Below are positions 16,000 to 24,700 of a DNA stretch of 64,000 bases, piece after piece. The stretch is taken from contig OZ220698.1 of the NCBI GenBank assembly GCA_965116555.1, positions 1,674,001-1,738,000 on the forward strand, in the 5' to 3' direction. Position 1 is the first letter of the stretch. Each line of letters opens with the position of its first letter. Made by a program: the position numbers and the translations under genes. Below the pieces are notes generated by a model. It was not told the origin of the DNA. It saw only the letters and a list, made by a program, of their open reading frames with translations, and made no database searches. The DNA is from DAOUJH01 sp965116555. GTDB taxonomy: Bacteria; Chloroflexota; Dehalococcoidia; Lucifugimonadales; QGNO01.

Positions 16000-16788
16000 A
16001 TGGATATAGCCGTCCTCCTTGGAGCGGTTCAAGGCGTCACGGAGTGGCTGCCCATCAGCTCGGAGGGCGCCGTTGCCGTCGTCTACTCTCTTCTGCGGGA
16101 CACGTCTCTTTCAGAGGCAGTGGCCTACGCCCTGTGGCTGCATTTGGGCACCGCCTTCTCCGCTCTGGTTGCCTTCCGCGGGCAGGTCAAGGGTCTGATC
16201 AAAGAAGCGACATCCAATCCCCTAGCCCCCTCTCCCTTGTTGCGCTTCCTTGTAGTGGCAACGCTAATCAGTACGGCGATAGCAGTCCCGCTCTTCCTCC
16301 TCCTGGACGAATTGTCGGAGCGTATGGGCGCCTCGGCGATGGTTATTGTAGGTGTACTGCTGCTCTTCACCGGGGCAGCACAGCTCCGTAGACGCGGCAA
16401 CGGCGTCAGGGGGCTGACTAGCGTATCTCTGAAAGACGCCCTGCTGTGCGGCGTATTCCAGGGAGTGTCCGTGCTGCCCGGCCTGAGTCGCTCCGGACTG
16501 ACCGTGGCCGTGCTTCTTGCTCGTCGACTGGACAGACGTGAGTCCCTTACTCTGAGCTTCCTACTGAGCATTCCCGCCGGATTGGGTGCGGCGGGATTCG
16601 CTTACTTCAGGGACAACGCACTCATCGGAATCGAAGGTATCGTGGCATGCGTTGTCGCCTTTCTGGCAGGCCTCTTCAGCATAAGAGTCCTGCTGCGCCT
16701 GGCTGAACGAGTCAATCTTGCACCGTTTGTCCTGAGCCTGGGTGTATTGATGATAGCGGGCGCGGTTTTGATGCTGGCCCAGGCATGA
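16000..16788 (+). CDS. Undecaprenyl-diphosphatase-like protein (UppP/BacA family), SSEG variant
   Basis: 262-residue polytopic membrane protein. Motif 1 reads GVTEWLPISSEGAV and motif 2 VLPGLSRSGLT, matching the BacA family, which dephosphorylates C55-PP to recycle the lipid carrier of the cell wall. In well-studied enzymes motif 1 is (V/I)SSxGH with a proposed catalytic His; here that position is Ala. The SSEG form recalls archaeal BacA homologues. So the family is clear, while the exact substrate and mechanism are not. It is a single-gene unit ahead of lon. Confidence 0.8.
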   Translation: MDIAVLLGAVQGVTEWLPISSEGAVAVVYSLLRDTSLSEAVAYALWLHLGTAFSALVAFRGQVKGLIKEATSNPLAPSPLLRFLVVATLISTAIAVPLFLLLDELSERMGASAMVIVGVLLLFTGAAQLRRRGNGVRGLTSVSLKDALLCGVFQGVSVLPGLSRSGLTVAVLLARRLDRRESLTLSFLLSIPAGLGAAGFAYFRDNALIGIEGIVACVVAFLAGLFSIRVLLRLAERVNLAPFVLSLGVLMIAGAVLMLAQA

Positions 16789-16911
16789 ACTCACTCTTAC
16801 CTCAGGGACACCGCGATCCGGACTGTGTGCAGGAAGTTGTACGGCCAACTCCGGGTGCTGTATGGTAATCTGTAATTGCTCCTAAGTTAATCCCACTGTA
16901 AATCAGGAGAT

Positions 16912-19275
16912 ATGTTGCCAAACAAACGCAAAGCCCGTTCGGCTCCACCTCCAGAGCCGGAAGTCCAGATAGAAGAGCTGCCCCTTCTTCCCCGGCGTGA
17001 AGCGCTCGTCTTCCCTAAGCTGGTTTCCCAACTGGCGGTGTTCCGTGCCACCTTTCAGCGCTCTCTACAGGAGGCTGTTGCCGGGGATAGACGCATCGTA
17101 ATTATCGGTCGCCGCAACGTCCAAAGCTCGGAGTTCAACGTGAACGACCTGTATGGCGTGGGTACCGTGTCCATGGTCGGCCGTATGATGAAACTGCCGG
17201 AGGGCGCATCCACAGTGTGGCTGCAGGGCGAGGATAGAGTCCGTATCCTGGAGGTGACGCAGACCGAGCCTTTCTACAAGGCCAAGGTGCAGGTGTTGAC
17301 GGAGCCCGAAGAGTACTCCGTGGAGCAGCAGGCCACCATGCGGTCGGTGCTTGCTCTGTTCGAAAAGTGCGTCCAGCTTTCGCCGATCCTTTCCTGGGAC
17401 GCTTACGTTGCCGCATTGAACGCCGACAAACCGGGATGGCTCGCCGATCTCATTGCTTCGTCCCTCAACCTGGAGATGGAGCAACGGCAGGAGATCCTGG
17501 AGACTCTGGACCCAGCGAAGCGGCTTAGCGCCGTCAACCTCCTCCTTGCCCACGAAGTTGAAGTGCTGGAGATACAGGGCCGTATCGATGACGAGGTCAG
17601 GGAGTCTCTGGACAAATCACACCGGGAGTACTTCCTCCGCGAGCAGATGCAGGCCATCCAACGGGAGCTTACCGGCACCGACCCTCAGCAGCAAGAGGTC
17701 GAACGCATACGCCAAAGAATCCAGGAATCGGGCTTGCCCGAAGCCGCGGCCAAGAAAGCCAATGAAGAGCTGGAAAGGCTTAACCAGATACCTCCCGCAT
17801 CGCCGGAGCATTCCGTGGTGCGGGGTTACCTGGACTGGCTGGTGGAGCTTCCCTGGCAGACGAAGACCGAAGACAATCTGGACATCAAGGCTGCCTCCAA
17901 GGTGTTGGAGGCCAACCACTACGGCCTGCCCAAGGTAAAGGAGCGCATCCTGGAGTACCTGGCGGTGCGCAAACTCTCGGAAGGAAAGCTGAGAAGCCCC
18001 GTCCTATGCTTTGTCGGCGCTCCCGGTGTTGGCAAGACCAGCTTGGGCCGGTCTATCGCCGAAGCCATGGGGAGGAAATTCGTCCGTGTCAGCTTGGGCG
18101 GCATCCGGGACGAAGCAGAGGTGCGTGGTCACCGACGGACTTACATAGGCGCTCTTCCCGGACGCATCCTACAGACCATGAAGCAGGCCGGCACGGTCAA
18201 CCCGCTCTTTATGCTGGACGAAATTGATAAAGTCGGCGCGGATTTCCGCGGCGACCCCTCTTCCGCACTGCTAGAGGTGCTGGACCCGGAGCAGAACCAC
18301 TCCTTCAGCGACCACTACCTGGAAGTCCCCTACAACCTATCCAACGTGATGTTCATCTGTACGGGGAACGTTCTGGACCCGATTCTTCCCGCCCTGAGAG
18401 ACCGCATGGAGATCATAGAGCTTCCCGGATACACGGAAGAGGAGAAGCTGCAGATTGCAAGACGGTTCCTCTTTCCCCGGCAGCTCCAAGAACACGGACT
18501 CTCCCAGGAGCACCTGAGTTTCTCTGATAACGGCATCCGGCGCATCATCCGTGAGTACACCAGAGAAGCAGGCGTACGCAACTTGGAGAGGGAGATTGGC
18601 GCTATCTGCCGGAAGGTAGCCAAACGCGTCGCGGAAGGGCGCGAAGGTCGCGCCCTGATAGTGCCCCAGTCCATACCCAAGTATCTTGGCCATCCCCGGT
18701 TCACCTGGGGCATGGCCGAAGAGCAGGACGAAATTGGCGTAGCCACGGGCGTGGCATACACGCCGTCCGGCGGCGACATACTGTCCATAGAAGTAGCCCT
18801 GATGAGGGGCAAGGGCAACCTGATGCTTACGGGGCAGCTTGGCGAAGTGATGAAGGAGTCGGCTCAGGCGGCGCTGAGCTATTCCCGCGCCAGGTCCGAG
18901 GAGTGGCAGCTAAAGGAGGGGTACTTCTCCACAAAGGATATTCACATCCACATACCGGCCGGCGCCATGCCCAAGGAGGGGCCGTCCGCCGGCGCAGCCT
19001 TGACCACGGCGCTTGTCTCTGCGTTGACCCGCAAGCCTGTGCGCAAGGACGTGGCAATGACCGGAGAGATAACACTCAGAGGAAAGGTATTGCCCGTTGG
19101 CGGCATCAAGGAGAAAGTCCTGGCGGCTCACAGAGCCGGCATTCCTTCTTTCATCCTCCCTGCGGAGAACCGCGGGGATATCAACGATATCCCAAGAAAC
19201 GTGCGCAGGGATATCAATTTTGTTTTTGTGAAAGGGATGGCAGAGGTATTGGAGGCTGCTCTGCGGACATCCTGA
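16912..19275 (+). CDS. lon: ATP-dependent protease Lon
   Basis: 787 residues. An N-terminal substrate-binding LON domain (about 20-215) is followed by a coiled helical linker, the AAA+ module with Walker A GAPGVGKTS (about 369-377) and Walker B FMLDEIDKV, and the C-terminal serine protease domain with S692 (PKEGPSAGAAL) and K733 (GGIKEK) as the dyad. It degrades misfolded and regulatory proteins. ATG 16912 follows CAGGAGAT. No HAIR or CIRCE element was seen upstream. Confidence 0.97.
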   Translation: MLPNKRKARSAPPPEPEVQIEELPLLPRREALVFPKLVSQLAVFRATFQRSLQEAVAGDRRIVIIGRRNVQSSEFNVNDLYGVGTVSMVGRMMKLPEGASTVWLQGEDRVRILEVTQTEPFYKAKVQVLTEPEEYSVEQQATMRSVLALFEKCVQLSPILSWDAYVAALNADKPGWLADLIASSLNLEMEQRQEILETLDPAKRLSAVNLLLAHEVEVLEIQGRIDDEVRESLDKSHREYFLREQMQAIQRELTGTDPQQQEVERIRQRIQESGLPEAAAKKANEELERLNQIPPASPEHSVVRGYLDWLVELPWQTKTEDNLDIKAASKVLEANHYGLPKVKERILEYLAVRKLSEGKLRSPVLCFVGAPGVGKTSLGRSIAEAMGRKFVRVSLGGIRDEAEVRGHRRTYIGALPGRILQTMKQAGTVNPLFMLDEIDKVGADFRGDPSSALLEVLDPEQNHSFSDHYLEVPYNLSNVMFICTGNVLDPILPALRDRMEIIELPGYTEEEKLQIARRFLFPRQLQEHGLSQEHLSFSDNGIRRIIREYTREAGVRNLEREIGAICRKVAKRVAEGREGRALIVPQSIPKYLGHPRFTWGMAEEQDEIGVATGVAYTPSGGDILSIEVALMRGKGNLMLTGQLGEVMKESAQAALSYSRARSEEWQLKEGYFSTKDIHIHIPAGAMPKEGPSAGAALTTALVSALTRKPVRKDVAMTGEITLRGKVLPVGGIKEKVLAAHRAGIPSFILPAENRGDINDIPRNVRRDINFVFVKGMAEVLEAALRTS

Positions 19276-19353
19276 TTCAGCAAAGGACGTCAAACGGGAC
19301 CCGCCAGCCAATGACCGGTGAATTGGATTGTCTTACCAGGCACACAGAATGCC

Positions 19354-19944
19354 ATGAACTGGTTTGATTTCATCATCATTATCGTCGCCTTGGCCGGACT
19401 TCTTGCTGGGGTCCGCGTAGGTCTGATAGGCGCGGCTTTCTACGCCGCGGGTGTCCTTGTAGCATCCCTGCTAGCTGCCAATCTCAGCGATGATATTGCC
19501 GGCTGGTTTACCAACCAGGGCGCCGCAGATGCCATCGCTACCGTCCTTACCTACGCAGTTATTTTCACCGGTGTGTTTATTTGCGCTATCGCGGCCCATC
19601 GCCTTGCCAAGGTAGTGATACGGCTGCCACTCTTGGGATGGGTGGGAACGCTGGGGGCCATAGTCGCAGGGCTTCTGTTCGGCATTGGACTGACAAGCGT
19701 TCTTATTCTGGGAGCAGCGCGTCTTTCCAGCGACATCCCCGCCGGTGACACCGTAGACTCCGTCATAGAGACAACGGAACTTCGGGGCAGCCTGCAAAAA
19801 GCACTTGTCCTCTCCAGGCTTACTGGTGTATTTATAAACGTAACCGACTGGCTGCCTGGCAACGCCTTGGGTTTTGTGCCCGGCGATTATAAGATAGCCT
19901 TAGAGCAGATTGATAAGTTGGCTGAGCAAGAAGCTGCCCAATGA
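19354..19944 (+). CDS. CvpA family membrane protein
   Basis: About 196 residues from ATG 19354 (MNWFDFIIIIVALAG). A GTG at 19318 is less likely because family members begin at this helix. Four hydrophobic helices within the first 115 residues, with a glycine-rich first helix pair, are typical of CvpA/colicin V production-type proteins, whose molecular role in envelope integrity is still unclear. It lies between lon and an HNH gene that starts just after its stop. Confidence 0.8.
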   Translation: MNWFDFIIIIVALAGLLAGVRVGLIGAAFYAAGVLVASLLAANLSDDIAGWFTNQGAADAIATVLTYAVIFTGVFICAIAAHRLAKVVIRLPLLGWVGTLGAIVAGLLFGIGLTSVLILGAARLSSDIPAGDTVDSVIETTELRGSLQKALVLSRLTGVFINVTDWLPGNALGFVPGDYKIALEQIDKLAEQEAAQ

Positions 19945-19948
19945 AGAG

Positions 19949-20479
19949 ATGCAGATGGTGATGCAAGGCATAATCCGGCTTCCCGTTCTGGTTCTCAACC
20001 AGAACTATCAGCCCCTCAACGTGTGCAACGTGAGACGGGCGGTAGTCCTCCTCACCCGGGGCAGAGCGGAGCTTCTCATCAACGGTAGAGGCGAGTTGCG
20101 CACCACCACAACAGCTTTCCCCGCGCCGTCCGTGATAAGACTGATCAACCTTGTGAAGCGCCCCTTGGCCCGGCTACGGCTATCAAGAAAAGAGGTCTTT
20201 CTCCGCGATAGCTTTTCCTGCCAGTACTGCGGCAGACAGAGCAAGAGCCTCACATTGGACCACGTGTTGCCCCGCTACCGGGGAGGCGCCCACTCTTGGG
20301 AAAACGTGGTGGCCGCTTGCATCCCCTGCAATCACCGCAAGGCGGGGCGCACCCCCAAGGAAGCTGGCATGAAGCTTCTCAACGCTCCGAGGACGCCCAG
20401 GCCAAACCCCTACTCCATGTTCTATCACCGCTCTCTCCAGGAAGAGTGGCTGCCGTTCATTCCCTGGGCTAAGAGCTAG
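19949..20479 (+). CDS. HNH endonuclease-like protein
   Basis: About 176 residues. The HNH core is LDHVLPRYRGG...WENVVAACIPCN with two zinc knuckles, CQYCG and CIPCNHRK. The N-terminal part PVLVLNQNYQPLNVCNVRRAVVLLTRGRAE is typical of a widespread chromosomal HNH family whose role is unknown; it is usually not a restriction enzyme or homing endonuclease. The start is uncertain among three close ATGs (19949, 19955, 19961). Its 3' end overlaps the convergent holB gene by 11 bp. Confidence 0.82.
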   Translation: MQMVMQGIIRLPVLVLNQNYQPLNVCNVRRAVVLLTRGRAELLINGRGELRTTTTAFPAPSVIRLINLVKRPLARLRLSRKEVFLRDSFSCQYCGRQSKSLTLDHVLPRYRGGAHSWENVVAACIPCNHRKAGRTPKEAGMKLLNAPRTPRPNPYSMFYHRSLQEEWLPFIPWAKS

Positions 20480-21500
20480 ACTGTACTTTTCCACTCTCAG
20501 GCAACAGCAGCATTAGCACGTCCAGCGCAATCCGGGGGCTGGCGTTTTGCATCAACCGCTCCTTGGTAGCAAGGGTTTCCTTTATAACAGCCACTACCTG
20601 CTCCGTGCTGAACTCCGTTTGCTTCTCTTGCAAAACCTTCATGAAGTCGCGGTTTGCCACCAACTCCGGCTTGCCCTCTTTGAGCATGAGGAGGTCGCGC
20701 CACCAGGACAACCAGAGCGCCAGAGTTTCCTGGACAGCCCGGCGGTCACGCGATTGGAAGGAAGCGAGTCCCTGCGAGATCTGGAAGCGGCGCTCCGCTC
20801 CACTCTCAAGGGCCTCCATCAGATCGTCCAGCTTTTGCTGCCGCTCCCCCAGTATCCTGGGTTCTCTTGCTGCCGTCAGCGCCCAGCCCAGCCGGCCCGC
20901 GGAAAGCCTGGCCAGCAACTCGGCGTCTTCTGTCTCCAGCCCGTGTTCGTTGACGAGAATTTCCACCATCTCCTTCTCCGGCACCGGCTTGACCTCCAGC
21001 CTTTGGCACCGTGAGCGGATGGTTGATAGCAACTCGTCTTCCTGTGAAGATAGCAGCAGGAAGATTACCCCGGACGGAGGCTCTTCCAACGTCTTCAACA
21101 ATGCGTTGGACGCTTCCAGGCTCATCTTCTCCACGCCGTCTATTATGAACACGCGGTGCTTCCCCTCGTACGCTCCCAGAGCGGCCGTATGCTCCATGGC
21201 GCGCACCTGGTCTATCCCTATCTCAGACCGCATTCTTCCCGTGCGCTCGTCTGCCGCCGGCGCTATGACCTGCACGTCGGCGTGTATGCCGCGCTCGATG
21301 CGGCTGCACGAGGCGCACTCTCCGCAGGGAGGAGAGTCTTCCAGGCAGTTCACTGCCTGCGCCAGCTTCATCGCTAGGGCGCCCTTCCCCACTTGGGGAG
21401 GCCCCACCAGCAGATAGGCATGAGAAAGCTGTCCCTGGCTTAGGCCGCGTTCCAGGGCGCTCAACAGATGGTCTTGTCCGTGTAAGTTCCAGTTAGGCAT
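20469..21500 (-). CDS. holB: DNA polymerase III delta' subunit
   Basis: 343 residues from ATG 21500. It is part of the clamp loader that places the sliding clamp on DNA. The AAA+ domain has a P-loop GPPQVGKGAL, a zinc finger (C-x7-C-x2-C-x2-C near residue 60) and the SSQ sensor LLLSSQEDELLSTIRSRCQ. Longer in-frame extensions upstream are shadow sequence over the neighbouring P-loop gene; the true start overlaps that gene's stop by 8 bp. Confidence 0.9.
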   Translation of the reverse strand: MPNWNLHGQDHLLSALERGLSQGQLSHAYLLVGPPQVGKGALAMKLAQAVNCLEDSPPCGECASCSRIERGIHADVQVIAPAADERTGRMRSEIGIDQVRAMEHTAALGAYEGKHRVFIIDGVEKMSLEASNALLKTLEEPPSGVIFLLLSSQEDELLSTIRSRCQRLEVKPVPEKEMVEILVNEHGLETEDAELLARLSAGRLGWALTAAREPRILGERQQKLDDLMEALESGAERRFQISQGLASFQSRDRRAVQETLALWLSWWRDLLMLKEGKPELVANRDFMKVLQEKQTEFSTEQVVAVIKETLATKERLMQNASPRIALDVLMLLLPESGKVQSSS

Positions 21501-22062
21501 TGTCGCTTGATCCGTAAGCCTCTTCGCAGTCCTGCAACCACCGGTTGGTCTGTCTGGGAGAACGGAGGTGGACCACTTCCAGGTGAGCATGCTCCGGTTG
21601 TTGCAGAAGCGTACCGATCTGCTTTCTCCGTCTCCAATGAGTCTTCAGCGCCCAGAGGAAGAGAGAGTCGCGGCTCATGAACTGGGTGAGGAAGCGCTCT
21701 CTGTTCCCATTCCACAGCTCCTCTTTGAAGAACGCCCGTCTAACCGTGCGTGAGAACAACCGCGGGAAGATAACCGGAAACGGGTAGTCCAGCCAAACGA
21801 TACCAGTGGCCTTTGGCCATATCAAGTCGCGCACCACACCGTAGTTCGCGTCTAGGATCCATCTGTCCGAAGTGGTCGCCTCAGCCACGCGCTGTGCTAG
21901 AATATCGGCAGACGCGGGCGTCCAGTTGGGCTCCCAATACAGCGCGTCCATCTCCACGTGGGGGATGCCCAACACCTGGGACAACCGGCGGGCCAGCGTG
22001 GTCTTGCCGGAGTTGGTGGTGCCCACTACGTTGATGCGTTGCGCCCAGTATGGTTGCGACAT
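21493..22062 (-). CDS. P-loop NTPase, adenylate-kinase-like (FlaR/topology-modulation type)
   Basis: About 189 residues from ATG 22062; a TTG at 22074 is an alternative. A Walker A GTTNSGKTT is followed by IPHVEMDALYWEPNWTP, the hallmark of the small kinases annotated as DNA topology modulation protein FlaR. WILDANYG and IVWLDYPF follow, and basic residues cluster near 135-150. Phosphate acceptor unknown. Overlaps holB and probably shares its transcript. Confidence 0.8.
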   Translation of the reverse strand: MSQPYWAQRINVVGTTNSGKTTLARRLSQVLGIPHVEMDALYWEPNWTPASADILAQRVAEATTSDRWILDANYGVVRDLIWPKATGIVWLDYPFPVIFPRLFSRTVRRAFFKEELWNGNRERFLTQFMSRDSLFLWALKTHWRRRKQIGTLLQQPEHAHLEVVHLRSPRQTNRWLQDCEEAYGSSDNA

Positions 22063-22178
22063 TGTTGTGCTCAAATCATAACCCGTTCTCGCAAGGACAC
22101 CTGACAGTATAGCCGTCCGGTTCGTTAAACCTCACGGGCGTGCTCTGTCAGGTGTTAATCAAATACCGTAGGTGATTC

Positions 22179-22886
22179 ATGAAAACCGGCCTTCTCTTTG
22201 CTATTGCATCGCTCCTCATGCTGAGCGTCATTGCCTGCTCAGGCGGCGACGCTCCCACGGCTACCCCAACTGCCACTCCTACCCCTGATACCTCACCCCA
22301 ACAAACGCCCGAAACGATCGTCGCTCCGCCCGAGGCAGGCCAGGGTGACCTCATTTTGGAGATATCCTCCGGCTCGGAAGCGCGCTACCGGGTAAGAGAG
22401 CAGCTAGCCTTTCTGGATTTCCCCAATGACGCCGTGGGCGTTACACAGGAGGTGGAAGGAAAGCTGGTTCTTGGGCCAGATGGCGCCGTGAGTGCTGAGG
22501 ACTCCCTGATCAGGGTTGATTTGAGCACCTTGCAAAGTGACGAAGACCGGCGTGACAACTACGTTCGCAACCGCACGCTTGCCACCGGCCAGTACCCCTA
22601 CACGGAGTTTGTGCCCACCACAATCAGCGGCTTGCAGTGGCCCCTTCCTTCGACCGGTGAAGCCTCTTTCTCCATTACCGGCGATATGACGATTAAGGAC
22701 GTCACCAAGGAGGTAACCTGGGAGACCACCGCTCAGTTCAGCGATGACCGTATCACAGGGACGGCGACCACGGACTTCACCTTCGACGAGTTCGACATGG
22801 CGGTTCCCAGCGTGGCCGTAGTGCTCAGCGTGGAGAACAATATCCGCCTGGAAATAGATCTAGTGCTTCAGAAGACGGAGGCCTGA
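22179..22886 (+). CDS. YceI-family lipoprotein
   Basis: 235 residues. A lipobox signal peptide (LSVIAC, C20) and a Thr/Pro-rich linker (about 27-50) lead into a YceI-like beta-barrel domain that binds polyisoprenoid or similar lipids in known members. The EGKLVLGPDGAVS, LSTLQSDEDRRDNYVRN and FVPTTI segments are typical. Its 3' end overlaps the convergent methyltransferase gene by 27 bp. Confidence 0.85.
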   Translation: MKTGLLFAIASLLMLSVIACSGGDAPTATPTATPTPDTSPQQTPETIVAPPEAGQGDLILEISSGSEARYRVREQLAFLDFPNDAVGVTQEVEGKLVLGPDGAVSAEDSLIRVDLSTLQSDEDRRDNYVRNRTLATGQYPYTEFVPTTISGLQWPLPSTGEASFSITGDMTIKDVTKEVTWETTAQFSDDRITGTATTDFTFDEFDMAVPSVAVVLSVENNIRLEIDLVLQKTEA

Positions 22887-23648
22887 GCGCCCTCTATCCG
22901 TTTCTAGAACGCCCACCAGCAGGTAAGATTCCCAGTTCTCCGTGTGGACCGGATAGGGTCGCTTCTCTACCTCGAAGCCCGCATCCCTCATCAGGTCCAG
23001 CCAGGTCTGCAGCGGGAACAGTCCCGTAACGTGTGGGTCGTGTTCAACGCGCAGACGGCCTTCCTCTTCGAATACATAGATGAAGGCCCCTTCCAAAGTG
23101 GTGTCTTCCGGGTTGGAGTCATACCAGTACTCCACCAAACCAAGCTCATCGCCTTCCCTGCGCTTTATCTCACTCGATATATACGTGCCCGGGAACGTCT
23201 CGCGGAACCAGTCCGGGCTTATCACCAGAACGCCTCCGGGTTCCAGGTGCGCCCGCGCCGTATCGAACGTGGCCGCTATCTCTGCCTCGCTTACCAGGTA
23301 TGATATGGCGTCGTGTATCAGCACCGCCTTGAACCTTTGCCCCAGGCGCACGCTTCTCATATCTCCAACGTGGTGCTCAACGTTTGGGTTCAGCTTCATG
23401 GAGTTGGCAAGCATCCCTGCAGAAATGTCGACTCCGGTTGCCTTGAACTCCGAGGCAAGGTGTGACAGATTGTGCCCTCCCCCGACACCCAGCTCCAGGA
23501 TTTCATGCCTGCCCGGCCCTAGCTTGTCGCGCAGAGCCTTCATCCAGTGCTTCGCCTCTTCCTCATATTCCTCTGGAGGACTGATCAGTGGCCACAGATG
23601 AGCAAACTCATGGTACATCCTGTTCCGCTTCCGACTTTTACCGTTCAC
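22860..23648 (-). CDS. SAM-dependent methyltransferase
   Basis: 262 residues. The class I methyltransferase motif I is LELGVGGGHN (about residue 54-63), followed by GVDISAGML and a DAISYL motif. GTG 23648 has AAGG upstream and begins 5 bp after the preceding gene; ATG 23618 is the alternative. Substrate unknown. Confidence 0.8.
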   Translation of the reverse strand: MNGKSRKRNRMYHEFAHLWPLISPPEEYEEEAKHWMKALRDKLGPGRHEILELGVGGGHNLSHLASEFKATGVDISAGMLANSMKLNPNVEHHVGDMRSVRLGQRFKAVLIHDAISYLVSEAEIAATFDTARAHLEPGGVLVISPDWFRETFPGTYISSEIKRREGDELGLVEYWYDSNPEDTTLEGAFIYVFEEEGRLRVEHDPHVTGLFPLQTWLDLMRDAGFEVEKRPYPVHTENWESYLLVGVLETDRGRSGLRLLKH

Positions 23649-23652
23649 GTTA

Positions 23653-24672
23653 CTAACCTTGATCCTCGTTTGTCGGCATCGCTTTTTCGGGGCGGAGTCT
23701 CCTCTCGTTGAGCAACTTCCGCAGAGCCGCTATTGATCCTATGCCCTCGCGCGGCAGCACCACCGCCGCAACAATGGAGGGCGGCACGAACAGAATCGAA
23801 TGGAGGATGATGGCAAAGGTCAACGCCTCCTCTTTAGGCGCTCCCCAGAACTCCAACAGCGTTACCACGGCAAACTCGAAGGTCCCTATCGCTCCGGGGA
23901 GTCCCGGCAGCGTCGTCGATAGGAAGATAGCGCCAAGCGCGGTAACAGTCAGCCTGTACGGGTCGATATCCAGGCCCACGCCCACGGCAATAGTCCAGGT
24001 TATGGGCCCCAGGATAAGCCAGTAGGCAATGGTGAAGCCCAGGGCAACCCCCGTTCTCCGCCAGTCCAGCTTCAGGGCGTTTATGGAGTCCAGAAAGCCG
24101 GATATGCCAGGCAACTGATTGAGCCGTGGAAAGCGCCTGATTATCCGACGCAGGTTGAGAAGGACTACTATCAGTACGACGAAGTAGAGGCTAGTTCCCA
24201 CTATGATCGGCGTATAGCGCAGCAACACGGGCAGCGTCGCCACGGCTATACCTATCACCACCAGTGAGAAAGCCAGGTCCAGCACCCGGGTCATAACCAC
24301 GGTAGCAACTACGGTGCCACCGGGCAATCTGTCACGCAGCGCCAGAATCCCCAGGATCAACGGTTCGTCCAGGGCGCGCACCGGCGATAGATTGTTGAGT
24401 CCAATAGCGGCGTTCTCTACCCAGAACAATCGCAGCGCGGATACCCGGTGCTTGGACCATAGGACGCGCCAGCGCACCGCTCGCAAGTAGCCGGAGACGG
24501 CCAGCAAAGCCAGGGCCAGCGCAAGCAAGGGCAAGGGGAACGCGGTGACCCGCTCTCTAACCCTGTCCCACTCTATTCCTTGGATTGCCAGCCAGCCGAG
24601 GACAACGCTGAAAGCAAGGCCTACAAGGAGAATGCTTCCCTGCCGCGCCCACCGTTTCTTCCAAATCCCCAT
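23653..24672 (-). CDS. Flippase-like integral membrane protein (UPF0104/LPG-synthase TM domain)
   Basis: 339 residues with about eight to nine transmembrane helices and the family pattern RWRVLWSKHRVS...NLSPVRALDEP...LPGLPGAIGTFE. Family members include the membrane domain of lysylphosphatidylglycerol synthases and putative glycolipid flippases. It is coupled to the methyltransferase gene just downstream. Confidence 0.8.
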   Translation of the reverse strand: MGIWKKRWARQGSILLVGLAFSVVLGWLAIQGIEWDRVRERVTAFPLPLLALALALLAVSGYLRAVRWRVLWSKHRVSALRLFWVENAAIGLNNLSPVRALDEPLILGILALRDRLPGGTVVATVVMTRVLDLAFSLVVIGIAVATLPVLLRYTPIIVGTSLYFVVLIVVLLNLRRIIRRFPRLNQLPGISGFLDSINALKLDWRRTGVALGFTIAYWLILGPITWTIAVGVGLDIDPYRLTVTALGAIFLSTTLPGLPGAIGTFEFAVVTLLEFWGAPKEEALTFAIILHSILFVPPSIVAAVVLPREGIGSIAALRKLLNERRLRPEKAMPTNEDQG

Positions 24673-24700
24673 GCTCTTCTGACTATCTCAGCGTCCCGGC

